Position numbers and translations under genes: made by a program | Notes under the pieces: generated by a model | Databases searched by the model: none | What the model was told of the DNA's origin: nothing | Seen by the model: the letters and a program-made list of their open reading frames with translations, nothing else | Shown here: one piece after another, positions 18,555 through 25,835 of the stretch | Position numbering within the stretch: position 1 is the first letter of the stretch | Layout of the letters: each line of letters begins with the position of its first letter | Assembly (NCBI RefSeq): GCF_014467285.1 | Contig: NZ_NKHR01000004.1 | Span: 227,086-291,085 of the forward strand | Reading direction: 5' to 3' | Length of the DNA: 64,000 nt | Origin: Xenorhabdus sp014467285 | GTDB taxonomy: Bacteria; Pseudomonadota; Gammaproteobacteria; Enterobacterales; Enterobacteriaceae

Positions 18555-19484
18555 ATGCTCTCACGTCTGAAAATCGATAATGCTACATCTCATCATCTGT
18601 CTTCTGTAGAGCAGCTTCGTCAGCAAGCAAGATTTCTTAGGAACCATTGTCGAGTTTCTCTTGGTCATGCTCAAGAAATGGTTGCTTATTTCTTTCGTTG
18701 CTCCAGTTGGGGAGAATTAATTAATCGGAGAGCAACGGAACAGGAGCAACTAAGACTCAATGAAATGCGTGAGGTACTTCAGGCATATCGGGACAAAATT
18801 TCTTCTGAGGAATACCTTCAATTAGCTGAACTGGAAGCTATACCAGGAACAATAACCGAGGCAATCGAAAATAATCGCATCGCAAAGATGAATGATCTGG
18901 ATGTTGTTCAATTATATAATTTGCTTTTTGATGCTGAATACTGGGGGCAACCTTCACCTGTATCTTGGTTCGATGTTCTCGATAAATCAGACAGATGTTT
19001 GGTGCTTTTGGCAAAAAGAATGGCGAAAAGTAAGAGAGCAAGAAGAACCATAAACCCTCATATCAACTTCCCATGGTTTGGCTTTCAAATGTATGGCTAT
19101 CTACATGTGGAAGGGAAAAAGCTTGATTATGACTGTACGGAGCTGGAAAGCTATCTCTATCCAGAAAAGCACAGGTATGAACGCTTATTCAAAAGACCTT
19201 GGTTTGTAGCCTACTGTATTGGTTTTGTTCGATTTATTCTCAGCTCACTTTCGCAGTCTGATTATCATGGAACAGTATCATTCAGCCGATTTAGTAATGA
19301 AGGGTTAATTGAAAATTTTACGCATCCAAATGGAAAACGTGAACGATATAGTTCGAACGGTCACTCATTTACAGATGTATCAGTTAATTCCCTTGTAGAG
19401 CAAATGATTGCAATGGGCGGTCAAAGGGATGAACGAAGGCAGAGAATTACATTTAGTTTTGGTAATGGTGAGGATTATCGATGA
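18555..19484 (+). CDS. Unknown protein with short N-terminal helical motif
   Basis: 309 residues, not recognised as a named family. The N-terminal segment (about 18-55: EQLRQQARFLRN...LGHAQEMVAYFFRCSSWGEL) resembles a small helical motif of the form HSQ-x-LElxA...GYrdWn-L, seen at the start of various plasmid and accessory proteins. The rest is aromatic-rich with FPWFGFQMYGYLHV (about 174-187) and a repeated SFSRFSNEG / ITFSFGNG pattern near the end. No signal peptide. The stop overlaps the start of the next gene by four bases, so the two are translationally coupled. It lies among IS elements in the hmp-glnB island. Function unknown. Confidence 0.7.
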   Translation: MLSRLKIDNATSHHLSSVEQLRQQARFLRNHCRVSLGHAQEMVAYFFRCSSWGELINRRATEQEQLRLNEMREVLQAYRDKISSEEYLQLAELEAIPGTITEAIENNRIAKMNDLDVVQLYNLLFDAEYWGQPSPVSWFDVLDKSDRCLVLLAKRMAKSKRARRTINPHINFPWFGFQMYGYLHVEGKKLDYDCTELESYLYPEKHRYERLFKRPWFVAYCIGFVRFILSSLSQSDYHGTVSFSRFSNEGLIENFTHPNGKRERYSSNGHSFTDVSVNSLVEQMIAMGGQRDERRQRITFSFGNGEDYR

Positions 19485-19666
19485 GCAGCTTAATTGTATC
19501 TCACCTCAAGGAGTTACCATCTTCAACGGCAGCTCTCATCTTGCTGGCAGTTGTTTTGTGCACCCTTACAAAGCATAAACGTTTCTCGCCATTGACATCC
19601 AGACAATCCTTTTTTTTGTTGATGACTTTTTTGGGAGTTATAGGATTGAAAGTACTGTTTTCATAA
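19481..19666 (+). CDS. Small two-helix membrane protein, coupled to 309-aa gene
   Basis: 61 residues starting at an ATG that overlaps the preceding stop (ATGA). Two hydrophobic stretches, about 16-28 (TAALILLAVVLCT) and 44-60 (SFFLLMTFLGVIGLKVL), joined by a basic loop (KHKRF), predict a small inner-membrane hairpin with both ends on the same side. No family recognised. The tight coupling suggests it works with the 309-aa protein. Confidence 0.6.
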   Translation: MSSLIVSHLKELPSSTAALILLAVVLCTLTKHKRFSPLTSRQSFFLLMTFLGVIGLKVLFS

Positions 19667-19815
19667 GATTATGTGTAATGTAAACACTCAAATATAATAG
19701 TTGCGGTGTTTTTAATCTCAGAATGATTTTCATGTCGTTATTTTATTTTTAACAATGTCAAGTATAGTCATTTTGTTAAGGACTGTTGACATTTTGCGAT
19801 GGAATATGAAATCAA

Positions 19816-19897
19816 GCGTGTAATGAGATGGCCTCTCCCACCCTATAGCAGTAAATTGACAGTGTGTTTTTCTTTTAGAAGAGGCCATCATCATGAA
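19816..19897 (+). repeat. 82-bp repeat, left copy, flanking the IS110-type gene
   Basis: Identical over all 82 bases to the reverse complement of 21178-21259. Internally it is an imperfect palindrome: ATGAGATGGCCTCT near one end and AGAGGCCATC near the other. The last five bases are the first codons (ATGAA) of the transposase. It contains TTGACA about 42 bases before the ATG. Confidence 0.9.
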
Positions 19898-20894
19898 CAG
19901 TACAGCACTTATTGGTATTGATCTCGGTAAACATACTTTCCACCTGCACTGTCAGGATAAAAATGGAAAAGCGCTTTATCGTAAGAAAATGACCCGAACC
20001 AAGCTTCTTGAGTTTCTGAATGTGACTCCCTGCGCCACCGTCGTTATGGAGGCTTGTGCCGGTGCACATTTCATGGCGCGAAAAATCGCAGCCTTAGGCC
20101 ATGAGACTAAATTGATTTCACCGCAGTTTGTCCGGCCGTTTGTCAAAAGCAACAAAAACGATTTCATTGATGCCGAGGCTATTTGTGAAGCCGCCTCTCG
20201 GCCTTCCATGCGCTTTGTCCAGCCTCGTACGGAAAACCAGCAAATTATGCGGGCATTACATCGTGTCCGGGAATCTCTGGTGGGTGATAAAGTGAAAACC
20301 ACTAACCAGATGCACGCTTTCTTGCTGGAATTTGGGATCAGCATGCCCAAAGGGATCGCGGTGATAAAACGGTTATCTGAGGTCATCGCTGAAAATGAAT
20401 TACCGCCCTATCTGGTGCAATTGCTCCAACGCCTACACGCCCATTACCTGTATCTGGTTGAACAAATTAGCGAGATTGAACAAGAAATTAATATTGCAAT
20501 TAAACAAGATGAGGGTGCTCAGCGATTGCTAACTATTCCGTCGATCGGCCCCATCACGGCCAGCATGCTGGCCTCATTGTTAGGTGACGGGAAACAATAT
20601 GCTCGCGGCCGGGAATTTGCAGCCTCGACGGGACTAGTGCCGAGACAATACAGTACGGGAGGGCGTAATACGCTCTTAGGTATCAGCAAACGAGGCAATA
20701 AACAACTGAGAAAGTTGCTGGTTCAGTGTGCCCGGGTTTATATACAGAAACTGGCTTATCAGTCAGGAAAACTGGCTGAGTGGGTCAAAAAACAGCTAAC
20801 ACGAAAGCACTCTTGCGTTGTGGCCTGCGCGTTGGCCAATAAACTGGCTCGGATCGCCTGGGCGATATTAACAAAAAAAGCGGTGTTTGAATAA
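19893..20894 (+). CDS. IS110/IS1111-family DEDD transposase
   Basis: 333 residues, apparently intact. The N-terminal RuvC-like DEDD domain shows GIDLGKHTFHLH (first Asp), VVMEACAGAHF (Glu), and KNDFIDAEAICEAA (two Asp). The C-terminal transposase_20-type domain carries IPSIGPITASMLAS and the serine region STGLVPRQYSTGGRNTLLG. Such enzymes recombine circular intermediates and use an RNA from the element's own non-coding end to pair with donor and target. The likely RNA region is the 280 bases downstream. The gene is bracketed by perfect 82-bp inverted repeats. Confidence 0.93.
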   Translation: MNSTALIGIDLGKHTFHLHCQDKNGKALYRKKMTRTKLLEFLNVTPCATVVMEACAGAHFMARKIAALGHETKLISPQFVRPFVKSNKNDFIDAEAICEAASRPSMRFVQPRTENQQIMRALHRVRESLVGDKVKTTNQMHAFLLEFGISMPKGIAVIKRLSEVIAENELPPYLVQLLQRLHAHYLYLVEQISEIEQEINIAIKQDEGAQRLLTIPSIGPITASMLASLLGDGKQYARGREFAASTGLVPRQYSTGGRNTLLGISKRGNKQLRKLLVQCARVYIQKLAYQSGKLAEWVKKQLTRKHSCVVACALANKLARIAWAILTKKAVFE

Positions 20895-21177
20895 ATAAGG
20901 TGATTCTGGCAAGCAATCGTGTTTTTGAATAAATAGGGAAAATAATAGTGACCTATCTGGTTTTGCGAAGCCTAATTATTGATGACATAAACGGCCTATC
21001 GGCCTGATGAAAAACCTGTAAACGTCAATGGCTCAGTGAAGCCGAGCGTGTTGTTAGATTCGTCAGGCGCAGAACTCATTAAGGCGCGAGTACACTTGCT
21101 CATTGAGCCGCCGGATAGATTTAAGCAAGCCAACATATTTTCAATTTCAGTATTGCAAAAATGGGAGTGACCATAGA
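20895..21177 (+). ncRNA. Non-coding end of the IS110-type element, candidate guide (bridge/seek) RNA region
   Basis: 283 bases without an ORF between the transposase stop and the right repeat. IS1111-type elements are known to encode their guide RNA downstream of the transposase, so the region is a candidate by position. Sequence near its end, TGGGAGTGACCAT (21162-21174), pairs imperfectly with ATGGCCTCTCCCA at the left end (19828-19840) and may be the sub-terminal inverted repeat. No structure was computed. Confidence 0.4.
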
Positions 21178-21259
21178 TTCATGATGATGGCCTCTTCTAA
21201 AAGAAAAACACACTGTCAATTTACTGCTATAGGGTGGGAGAGGCCATCTCATTACACGC
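21178..21259 (-). repeat. 82-bp repeat, right copy (inverted)
   Basis: Perfect reverse complement of 19816-19897, including the transposase start codon sequence. It lies outside the presumed right end of the element. Confidence 0.9.
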
Positions 21260-21320
21260 CCTAGGTAAAAAGTAGCTTTTTTTTTACAAGACTCCTCCCA
21301 GAAAAGGAAAGAAGATGAGT

Positions 21321-21409
21321 ATGTTAGCCCCCTATACGGGGGCTGTGTGCTGACCAATATTGGCATCCTGATTACTCAGAAATGTTAGCCCCCTATACGG
21401 GGGCTGTGT
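21321..21409. repeat. Two 28-bp hairpin repeats 61 bp apart
   Basis: ATGTTAGCCCCCTATACGGG plus GGCTGTGT occurs at 21321-21348 and again at 21382-21409 with no mismatch. Each copy is a hairpin AGCCCCC-TATAC-GGGGGCT. They lie just past the immunity gene and may be terminators or a small mobile palindrome. Confidence 0.8.
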
Positions 21410-21421
21410 ATATAGAGGTTT

Positions 21422-21676
21422 TTACTTCTTAAATACTGGCAATTGGTTCTCTGTACGCCATTTTTTAACACGAGCCAGAATACCTTCTGGGGAGTCATCA
21501 TCTCCCTCTTCTGGATAATAAATCAAATCACTCCCGTCAGGATGTTGAGTCAGGCGTTCGAACTCGGAGACATCCTCATCTTCTTGTTGTTCCGTATCAT
21601 AATCGGCGTTACAAATTTTTGTTACAAAGGCCAAAAATTCAGTTTCAGTATAATCTTCAAGTTTATTTTTGCTCAT
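21422..21676 (-). CDS. Colicin-E/pyocin-type DNase immunity protein (Im9-like)
   Basis: 84 residues that match the Im2/Im8/Im9 family along the whole length: SDYTE-like start (DYTETEFLAFVTKICNAD), FERLTQHPDGSDLIYYP, and the closing SPEGILARVKKWR. The HPDGSDLIYYP block on helix III binds the DNase exosite, and its tyrosine pair is present. Immunity proteins bind a cognate HNH DNase domain and block its action in the producer. It lies 13 bases downstream of a DNase-domain remnant on the same strand, so the pair was once a toxin-immunity unit. The gene seems intact and could still protect against related bacteriocins. Confidence 0.9.
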   Translation of the reverse strand: MSKNKLEDYTETEFLAFVTKICNADYDTEQQEDEDVSEFERLTQHPDGSDLIYYPEEGDDDSPEGILARVKKWRTENQLPVFKK

Positions 21677-21689
21677 AAGTCAATCTCTG

Positions 21690-22025
21690 TTATTTCGAAT
21701 GAATTTTAATATGGTTTTTCGGGGTGACCACTCGTAGGTTGTCAACATTATAGACTTCACCGCCATGTTGAATTTCTTCAACATGATGTAATTCAAGCCT
21801 TTTCCGTCCACCAACCTGATCTTTTTTTCGGGCAAATGGTGATCTACCGTTTGAAATCACCTTTTTATTGTTTTTTGATTTGATTTGGCTCATTAATTTA
21901 GGAACTTTTCCAACTTCGGTCCATATAGCCTGCCTAAATTTATTAAATGAACTGAATTTTTTTCCTCTTAGCTTATTTGCTACTTCTTTGGGTATAGGAG
22001 ATGAATTTGAACGGTTCTGTCGCAT
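21690..22025 (-). pseudogene. Detached colicin-E/S-pyocin HNH DNase domain
   Basis: About 111 residues equal to only the C-terminal nuclease domain of E2/E9-type colicins: SSPIPKEVANKLRGKKF, FRQAIWTEVGKVPKL, SPFARKKDQVGGRKRLELHH, then the HNH-type finger with N in YNVDNLRV and H-x3-H near the end. All expected catalytic positions look intact. Receptor-binding and translocation domains are absent; an in-frame TAA lies about 15 codons upstream of the ATG at 22025 and no ribosome site precedes it. The IS481-type element starts just beyond, so insertion probably cut the gene. The pair with the Im9-like gene downstream fixes the identity. Confidence 0.85.
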
Positions 22026-22116
22026 TAACAAAGAAAGTACAAGTGAAGATGAGGTGATTGATTTTTACTCAGCTGTATTAGTTCAGATGAGATCTGACAC
22101 TTCGGTTTGAAAAGAA

Positions 22117-22180
22117 GAGAGTTACCCGCTTTGATTAAAGGTGCTGAATCTGAAATCAAAGAAACTACGAGGTAACTCTC
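22117..22180 (+). promoter_or_regulatory. Leader hairpin abutting transposase start
   Basis: Nested inverted repeats GAGAGTTACC/GGTAACTCTC (outer) and CTTTGATT/AATCAAAG (inner). The outer arm ends exactly before the ATG at 22181, where it could mask the ribosome site (GAGGTAA) of the transposase and limit expression. Confidence 0.5.
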
Positions 22181-23470
22181 ATGCTACATACTAGCAATCC
22201 CATTATTAAACACAAAGCGGGTCTTCTCAATCTTGCCAAGGAACTGGGCAACGTCTCCCAAGCGTGCAAAGTGATGGGGGTATCACGAGACACGTTTTAC
22301 CGTTATCAAGAATTGGTTGAAACCGGAGGTATTGTGGCACTCATCAACCAGAATAGAAGAACACCCAATCTCAAAAACAGGGGCGATCCGGAAACGTAAC
22401 AAGCTGTTGTTAAATACGCGATTGATTACCCGGCACATGGACAAGTGAGAACGAGTAATGAGCTGCGTAAAATAGGGATATTTGTCTCACCCAGTGGGGT
22501 GCGCTCCATTTGGCTCAGGCACGATCTGGAAAACTTTAAAAAGCGCTTACGGGCCCTTGAAAAACACGTTGCTGAGACCGGGATCAGCCTGACGGAAGCC
22601 CAAGTGGTGGCACTGGAGAGAAAGAAACAGGATGATGAGGCCTGCGGTGAAATCGACACTGCCCACCCCGGTTATCTGGAGTCACAAGATACGTTCTATG
22701 GGGGGACGTTGAAAGGCGTAGGCCGGATTTACCAACAGACGTTTGTCGATACCTACAGTAAGGTGGCGTTTGCCAAGCTCTACACCACCAAGACACCGAT
22801 TACAAGTGATGAGGCCCTTATCGCTGATGTTCAACATTTCCCTGATGACTATCAATGGGAAAGAGCAAAACGCTTGGGTGTCTCACAGTCGGCTATTCAT
22901 TACGCGTTGAAACGACTCAATATTACGTTCAAAAAAAAAACACTCAAACATCCCAACGCTGACGTTCAGGTTCGTCAGGCGTTTATTGAGCGCATTTGCG
23001 ACCATGAACACACAGGCAAACCGATTATTTATCTGGATGAAAGCGGTTTTGCGCAGTCGATGCCCCGTACACACGGTTATTCGGCAAAAGGGCTGCGCTG
23101 CTTCGGTACACACGATTGGCAGGCTAAAGGCCGCATTAATGTCATAGGCGCCATCCTCAAAAAGACCTTCGTGACCTTAAGCTTATTTTCTGGAAACATT
23201 AATGCGGATGTCTTTCATGCCTGGATGACACAAGATTTGCTGCCAAAGCTCCCAGGTGGGGCAGTAATTGTGATGGATAATGCTCCCTTCCATAAACGCC
23301 AAGACACGATAAAAGTGATAGCAGACCATGGATGCCAACTGGAATGGTTACCACCTTACAGTCCGGATTTGAATCCCATCGAACCGAAATGGACTGAAGT
23401 CAAAGCGATAAGAAGACGAGAAAGATGTTCAATTGATGAACTTTTTATGGTGCATGTTCAATATGCCTGA
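22181..23470 (+). pseudogene. Chimeric transposase: IS481 N-terminal part fused to IS630 C-terminal part
   Basis: Up to about 22807 the frame encodes an IS481-type protein (MLHTSNPIIKHKAGLLNLA, helix-turn-helix, RTSNELRKIG, GVGRIYQQTFVDTYSKVAFA). A TAA at 22397-22399 interrupts it. From about 22808 the same frame becomes IS630-type: DEALIADVQHF, GVSQSAIHYALKRL, then DDE motifs IIYLDESGFAQS, VIVMDNAPFHK and PPYSPDLNPIEPKW. So the IS481 integrase core and the IS630 N-terminal HTH are both missing, and the join is in frame. The IS630 catalytic triad is complete, but the first stop and missing DNA-binding domain make activity unlikely. Confidence 0.85.
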
Positions 23471-23595
23471 TTATATTGATTCTGCTATAGTTGATAAAGA
23501 AAGGCCACGGATGAAATTAGGTATCCCAGTTCTTGTGGGTATTGTCCTTTACGAAACATACTACCCAATTTGTATTTCGTTAGGGCGTGTAATGA
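23471..23595. other. Intergenic past the chimera
   Basis: About 125 bases without a recognised gene between the IS630-type stop and the third palindromic repeat; possibly the IS630 right end. Confidence 0.3.
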
Positions 23596-23663
23596 GATGG
23601 CCTCTTCTAAAAGAAAAACACACTGTCAATTTACTGCTATAGGGTGGGAGAGGCCATCTCATT
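23596..23663 (-). repeat. Solo third copy of the palindromic repeat
   Basis: 68 bases identical to part of 21178-21259. Here it stands alone, without a transposase gene. Its left flank TAGGGCGTGTAATGA matches the outer flank of the other copies, but the inner spacer lies in the opposite orientation relative to that flank. Confidence 0.9.
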
Positions 23664-23698
23664 TTCCTCCCCAGAGCGATTTTTGGCGTTCACCAAAA

Positions 23699-23744
23699 CT
23701 TTGCTCTTGGAACAGGCACTTCGTCAATTCCTTATCCAGAATTC
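23699..23744 (-). repeat. 46-bp sequence, copy 2 of an inverted pair
   Basis: Reverse complement of 17642-17687 with two substitutions. It ends three bases from the glnB stop codon. Confidence 0.85.
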
Positions 23745-23747
23745 GAG

Positions 23748-24086
23748 CTAAATTGCTTCTTCGTCCTGTTCACCAGTTCGGATACGTACCACACGGGCAA
23801 CATCGAAAACAAAAATTTTACCATCGCCGATTTTGCCGGTCTGTGCAATTTGCATGATTGTCTCGACACAGGTATCAACAATATCATCCGGTACGACAAT
23901 TTCTATTTTGACTTTTGGCAGAAAATCCACCATATATTCTGCACCGCGATACAGTTCAGTGTGCCCTTTCTGACGACCAAATCCTTTTACTTCTGTCACA
24001 GTCATACCCGTGATACCCACTTCAGCCAGAGCTTCACGCACATCATCCAGCTTGAAAGGTTTGATAATTGCATCAATCTTTTTCAT
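23748..24086 (-). CDS. glnB: Nitrogen regulatory protein P-II
   Basis: 112-residue PII signal protein, same length as E. coli GlnB. The uridylylated tyrosine is Y51 on the T-loop (GRQKGHTELYRGAEY). It integrates glutamine and 2-oxoglutarate signals and controls NtrB and the adenylyltransferase GlnE. The stop codon abuts the IS-rich island (3 bases to the inverted repeat), so its original downstream region has been replaced or displaced. nadE starts the transcript 15 bases upstream. Confidence 0.97.
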   Translation of the reverse strand: MKKIDAIIKPFKLDDVREALAEVGITGMTVTEVKGFGRQKGHTELYRGAEYMVDFLPKVKIEIVVPDDIVDTCVETIMQIAQTGKIGDGKIFVFDVARVVRIRTGEQDEEAI

Positions 24087-24101
24087 GAAGTTTTCCTGTT
24101 A

Positions 24102-25724
24102 TTACCAGTTCTTACGCCCGAAACCAGAAGTAATCGGGTAGCGCCGGTCTTTGCCAAAATCACGTTGTGTAATGCGTGGGCCGATAGGTGCCTGACGGCG
24201 TTTATATTCATTGATATCCACCAGCCGGATCACCTTGCGAACAATGGCTTCGTCAAAACCTTCAGCAACCAAGTCAGCGACTGATTTGTCTTTTTCGACA
24301 TACCCTTCAAGAATAGCATCCAGCATGTCATAGGGAGGCAAGCTGTCCTGATCCAGTTGATCCGGTGCTAATTCCGCAGAAGGTGGGCGATCAATCACAC
24401 GCTGAGGAATAGCCGGAGATACTGTATTACGGTATTTAGCCAATGCAAATACCATAGTTTTAGGAACATCTTTCAAAGCATTAAAGCCCCCTGCCATATC
24501 GCCATACAGGGTTGAATAACCGACTGCGGATTCACTCTTGTTGCTGGTCGTCAGCACCAAGCGATGACGTTTGTTCGATATCGCCATCAAAATAACGGCA
24601 CGGCAACGGGCCTGCAAATTTTCTTCTGTCGTATCTTTTTCAGTTCCGGCGAACATCGGTTCAAGCTGTGCCATGAAAGCATCAAACATGGGTTCTATGG
24701 ATGCTATGTCGAATTCAACACCCAGTAACTCCGCCTGTTCTCTGGCATCATGAATGCTCATTTCTGAGGTATAACGGAATGGCATCATGACTGCCTGCAC
24801 ATGATCTTTACCCAAGGCATCCACAGCAATCGCCAAAGTCAGACCAGAATCAATCCCGCCAGATAAACCAAGCAACGCACCTTTGAAGCCATTTTTCCGC
24901 ACATAATCACGCACAGAGAGAACCAGTGCCTTATAGATTTGTGCAAGTGGCGGCAATTGGGGAATGGGGTTTGCCATGGGTTCAATTTTCATGTCATTGA
25001 AGCGGCACTGTTCGATCTGCTCTTCAAAGGCGGCCATACGATGCGTAATTTCACCATTTGCATCAAAGACTTTAGAACAACCATCAAAGATAAGCTGATC
25101 TTGCCCACCTACCTGATTGAGATAAATGATAGGGAGTTGAATGCGCTGACAGTGGGTTCTAATTAATGTACTGCGGATATTGGGCTTTTCACGATTGTAA
25201 GGAGAGGCATTAATCGACAGGATCATTTCTGCACCGGCTTGTTTCAAAGCATTAATCGGCGCATCAAACCATAAGTCTTCACAAATCAATAAGCCCAGGT
25301 TATATCCCTTGAATGGTATAACACAGCTTTGATCACCAGCCTTGAAATAACGCTCTTCATCAAAGACACCATAATTGGGCAGTAGCTGTTTGAAGTAACG
25401 GGCAACAATTTCCCCTTTCCAAAATAAGGAAAGCGCATTGTAGAGTTTTCCATCTTGTTGCCATGGATGCCCAACCAAAATGCCAATCCGGGAACTCGCT
25501 TCCTGCAAACGTACCAACTGCTCACGACAACGCTGGTGTAAATCGGGGCGGAACAGCAAATCTTCAGGAAAATAACCAGACAGCGCCAATTCAGAAAACA
25601 TAACCAGATCAGCATCTTTTTCTTGCTGTTCTTGTATGGTCTGCAACATGCGCTCGCAGTTGCCTTCAATGTCTCCCACCAGCCAGTTTAACTGGGCAAG
25701 AGCAATGTTAAGAGTACGACTCAT
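24102..25724 (-). CDS. nadE: Glutamine-dependent NAD(+) synthetase
   Basis: 540 residues from the ATG at 25724 (MSRTLNIALAQLNWLVGDIEGN); ten more codons are open upstream but unlike the family. An N-terminal nitrilase-type amidase (about 1-260) releases ammonia from glutamine; the Glu-Lys-Cys triad appears as FSELALSGY, the KQLLPNYGVF segment and LLICEDLW. The C-terminal synthetase has the PP-loop SGGIDSGLTLA. It makes NAD from nicotinate adenine dinucleotide. This two-domain form differs from the short ammonia-dependent NadE of E. coli. Grouped with glnB, a nitrogen-sensor link of likely co-transcription. Confidence 0.95.
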   Translation of the reverse strand: MSRTLNIALAQLNWLVGDIEGNCERMLQTIQEQQEKDADLVMFSELALSGYFPEDLLFRPDLHQRCREQLVRLQEASSRIGILVGHPWQQDGKLYNALSLFWKGEIVARYFKQLLPNYGVFDEERYFKAGDQSCVIPFKGYNLGLLICEDLWFDAPINALKQAGAEMILSINASPYNREKPNIRSTLIRTHCQRIQLPIIYLNQVGGQDQLIFDGCSKVFDANGEITHRMAAFEEQIEQCRFNDMKIEPMANPIPQLPPLAQIYKALVLSVRDYVRKNGFKGALLGLSGGIDSGLTLAIAVDALGKDHVQAVMMPFRYTSEMSIHDAREQAELLGVEFDIASIEPMFDAFMAQLEPMFAGTEKDTTEENLQARCRAVILMAISNKRHRLVLTTSNKSESAVGYSTLYGDMAGGFNALKDVPKTMVFALAKYRNTVSPAIPQRVIDRPPSAELAPDQLDQDSLPPYDMLDAILEGYVEKDKSVADLVAEGFDEAIVRKVIRLVDINEYKRRQAPIGPRITQRDFGKDRRYPITSGFGRKNW

Positions 25725-25835
25725 AGAATGTGGCTCTCCTAGGCCATAATTCATCTCTCTGTCTTATTCAGAATTAAAGACAGTCAATATAGATAATTTC
25801 TATTCAGTGTAAGAACTTCTGGAATAGCAGGAAAG

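Noticed and set aside
21321..21409. CRISPR array
   Set aside because: Only two 28-bp repeats with a single spacer-like gap, no cas genes; better seen as duplicated hairpins.
23433..23642. Plus-strand ORF of 69 codons
   Set aside because: Overlaps the IS630-type end and the palindromic repeat; not protein-like.
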